This document shows, in pieces, positions 4,898 to 5,056 of a DNA stretch of 5,056 bases (position 1 is the stretch's first letter; the number at the start of each line of letters is the position of its first letter). The stretch spans positions 1 to 5,056 of the forward strand of contig DOVB01000134.1 in NCBI GenBank assembly GCA_003520285.1. The letters are read 5' to 3'. A model generated the notes under the pieces. It saw only the letters and a program-made list of their open reading frames with translations. It searched no databases and was not told the origin of the DNA. The translations under genes and the position numbers were made by a program. Source of the DNA: Halieaceae bacterium (GTDB lineage Bacteria; Pseudomonadota; Gammaproteobacteria; Pseudomonadales; Halieaceae).

Positions 4898-5056
4898 ATG
4901 CATATATTGCTAACAGGGGCCACCGGCTTCATCGGCGGCGCTCTGGTTCCCCGTCTTCTTGCGGCGGGGCATACCCTCACGGTCTATTTACGTCAGTATC
5001 GTGCAAATCAAACTCGGCTCGCGTACATCGATACCATCGAAAAGTTGGTCGGGCCT
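4898..5056 (+). CDS. NAD(P)-binding epimerase-like protein, probably TIGR01777/YfcH (SDR39U1) group, N-terminal part (truncated by window edge)
   Basis: The first 53 codons of a gene that leaves the right edge; complete members are about 300 residues. Seen: an opening beta strand and dinucleotide-binding loop MHILLTGATGFIG (1-13), the helix continuing GALVPRLLAAGH (14-25), and a second strand TLTVYLR (26-32). This is the extended-SDR Rossmann start. The close fit of FIGxxLVPxLLxxGH followed by a basic segment and a short IDTIEKL stretch suggests the TIGR01777 epimerase group, whose substrates are mostly unknown. A general NAD-dependent epimerase/dehydratase cannot be ruled out from so little sequence. 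There is no signal peptide. It is divergent from the sirtuin gene with an 89-base gap that holds its likely promoter and a structured leader. Confidence 0.85.
   Translation, partial: MHILLTGATGFIGGALVPRLLAAGHTLTVYLRQYRANQTRLAYIDTIEKLVGP

Overview
The window appears to be chromosomal DNA from a heterotrophic proteobacterium, most likely a gammaproteobacterium, possibly marine. I infer this from the roughly balanced base composition (by eye), the Shine-Dalgarno sites, the dense gene packing and the resemblance of the proteins to proteobacterial family members. It holds six genes: five on the minus strand and one on the plus strand. The two edge genes are truncated. I see no tRNA or rRNA genes, CRISPR arrays, insertion sequences or integration sites.

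Left block (minus strand, about 2821 down to 1). A tightly coupled catabolic operon runs from a CaiB/BaiF (class III) CoA-transferase, through a hydroxymethylglutaryl-CoA lyase-type enzyme, to the N-terminal part of a HyuA-type hydantoinase/oxoprolinase subunit that leaves the window at base 1. The first junction is a 4-base ATGA overlap and the second a 1-base TGATG overlap, so the three genes should be translated together. The likely logic is activation of a small organic acid to its CoA thioester, then carbon-carbon cleavage to acetyl-CoA and an acyl or keto product. The HyuA protein would belong to an ATP-dependent amide/lactam hydrolase or carboxylase feeding the pathway. The substrate cannot be read from the sequence. 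The 238-base gap upstream contains a good match to a sigma-54 (-24/-12) promoter, plus upstream palindromes that could bind an enhancer-binding activator.

Middle block (minus strand, 4808 down to 2981). A class II (SIRT4-like) Sir2 NAD-dependent protein deacylase is followed, 49 bases later, by a short-chain dehydrogenase/reductase resembling animal DHRS12. They probably form a two-gene transcript. An AT-rich hairpin with a T-tract beyond the SDR gene may end it. The SDR keeps the Ser-Tyr-Lys catalytic residues but has Leu where the tetrad Asn is expected.

Right edge (plus strand, from 4898). The first 53 codons of an NAD(P)-binding sugar-epimerase-like protein, probably of the TIGR01777/YfcH group, diverge from the sirtuin gene. 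The 89-base divergent region has a perfect TATAAT and, in the likely 5' leader, a 9-base inverted repeat. One arm of that repeat could alternatively pair with the Shine-Dalgarno region.

Nothing here amounts to a clearly new system. The most interesting points are the putative sigma-54 control of the CoA-transferase/lyase/HyuA operon, the tetrad change in the SDR, and the possible RNA switch ahead of the epimerase gene.
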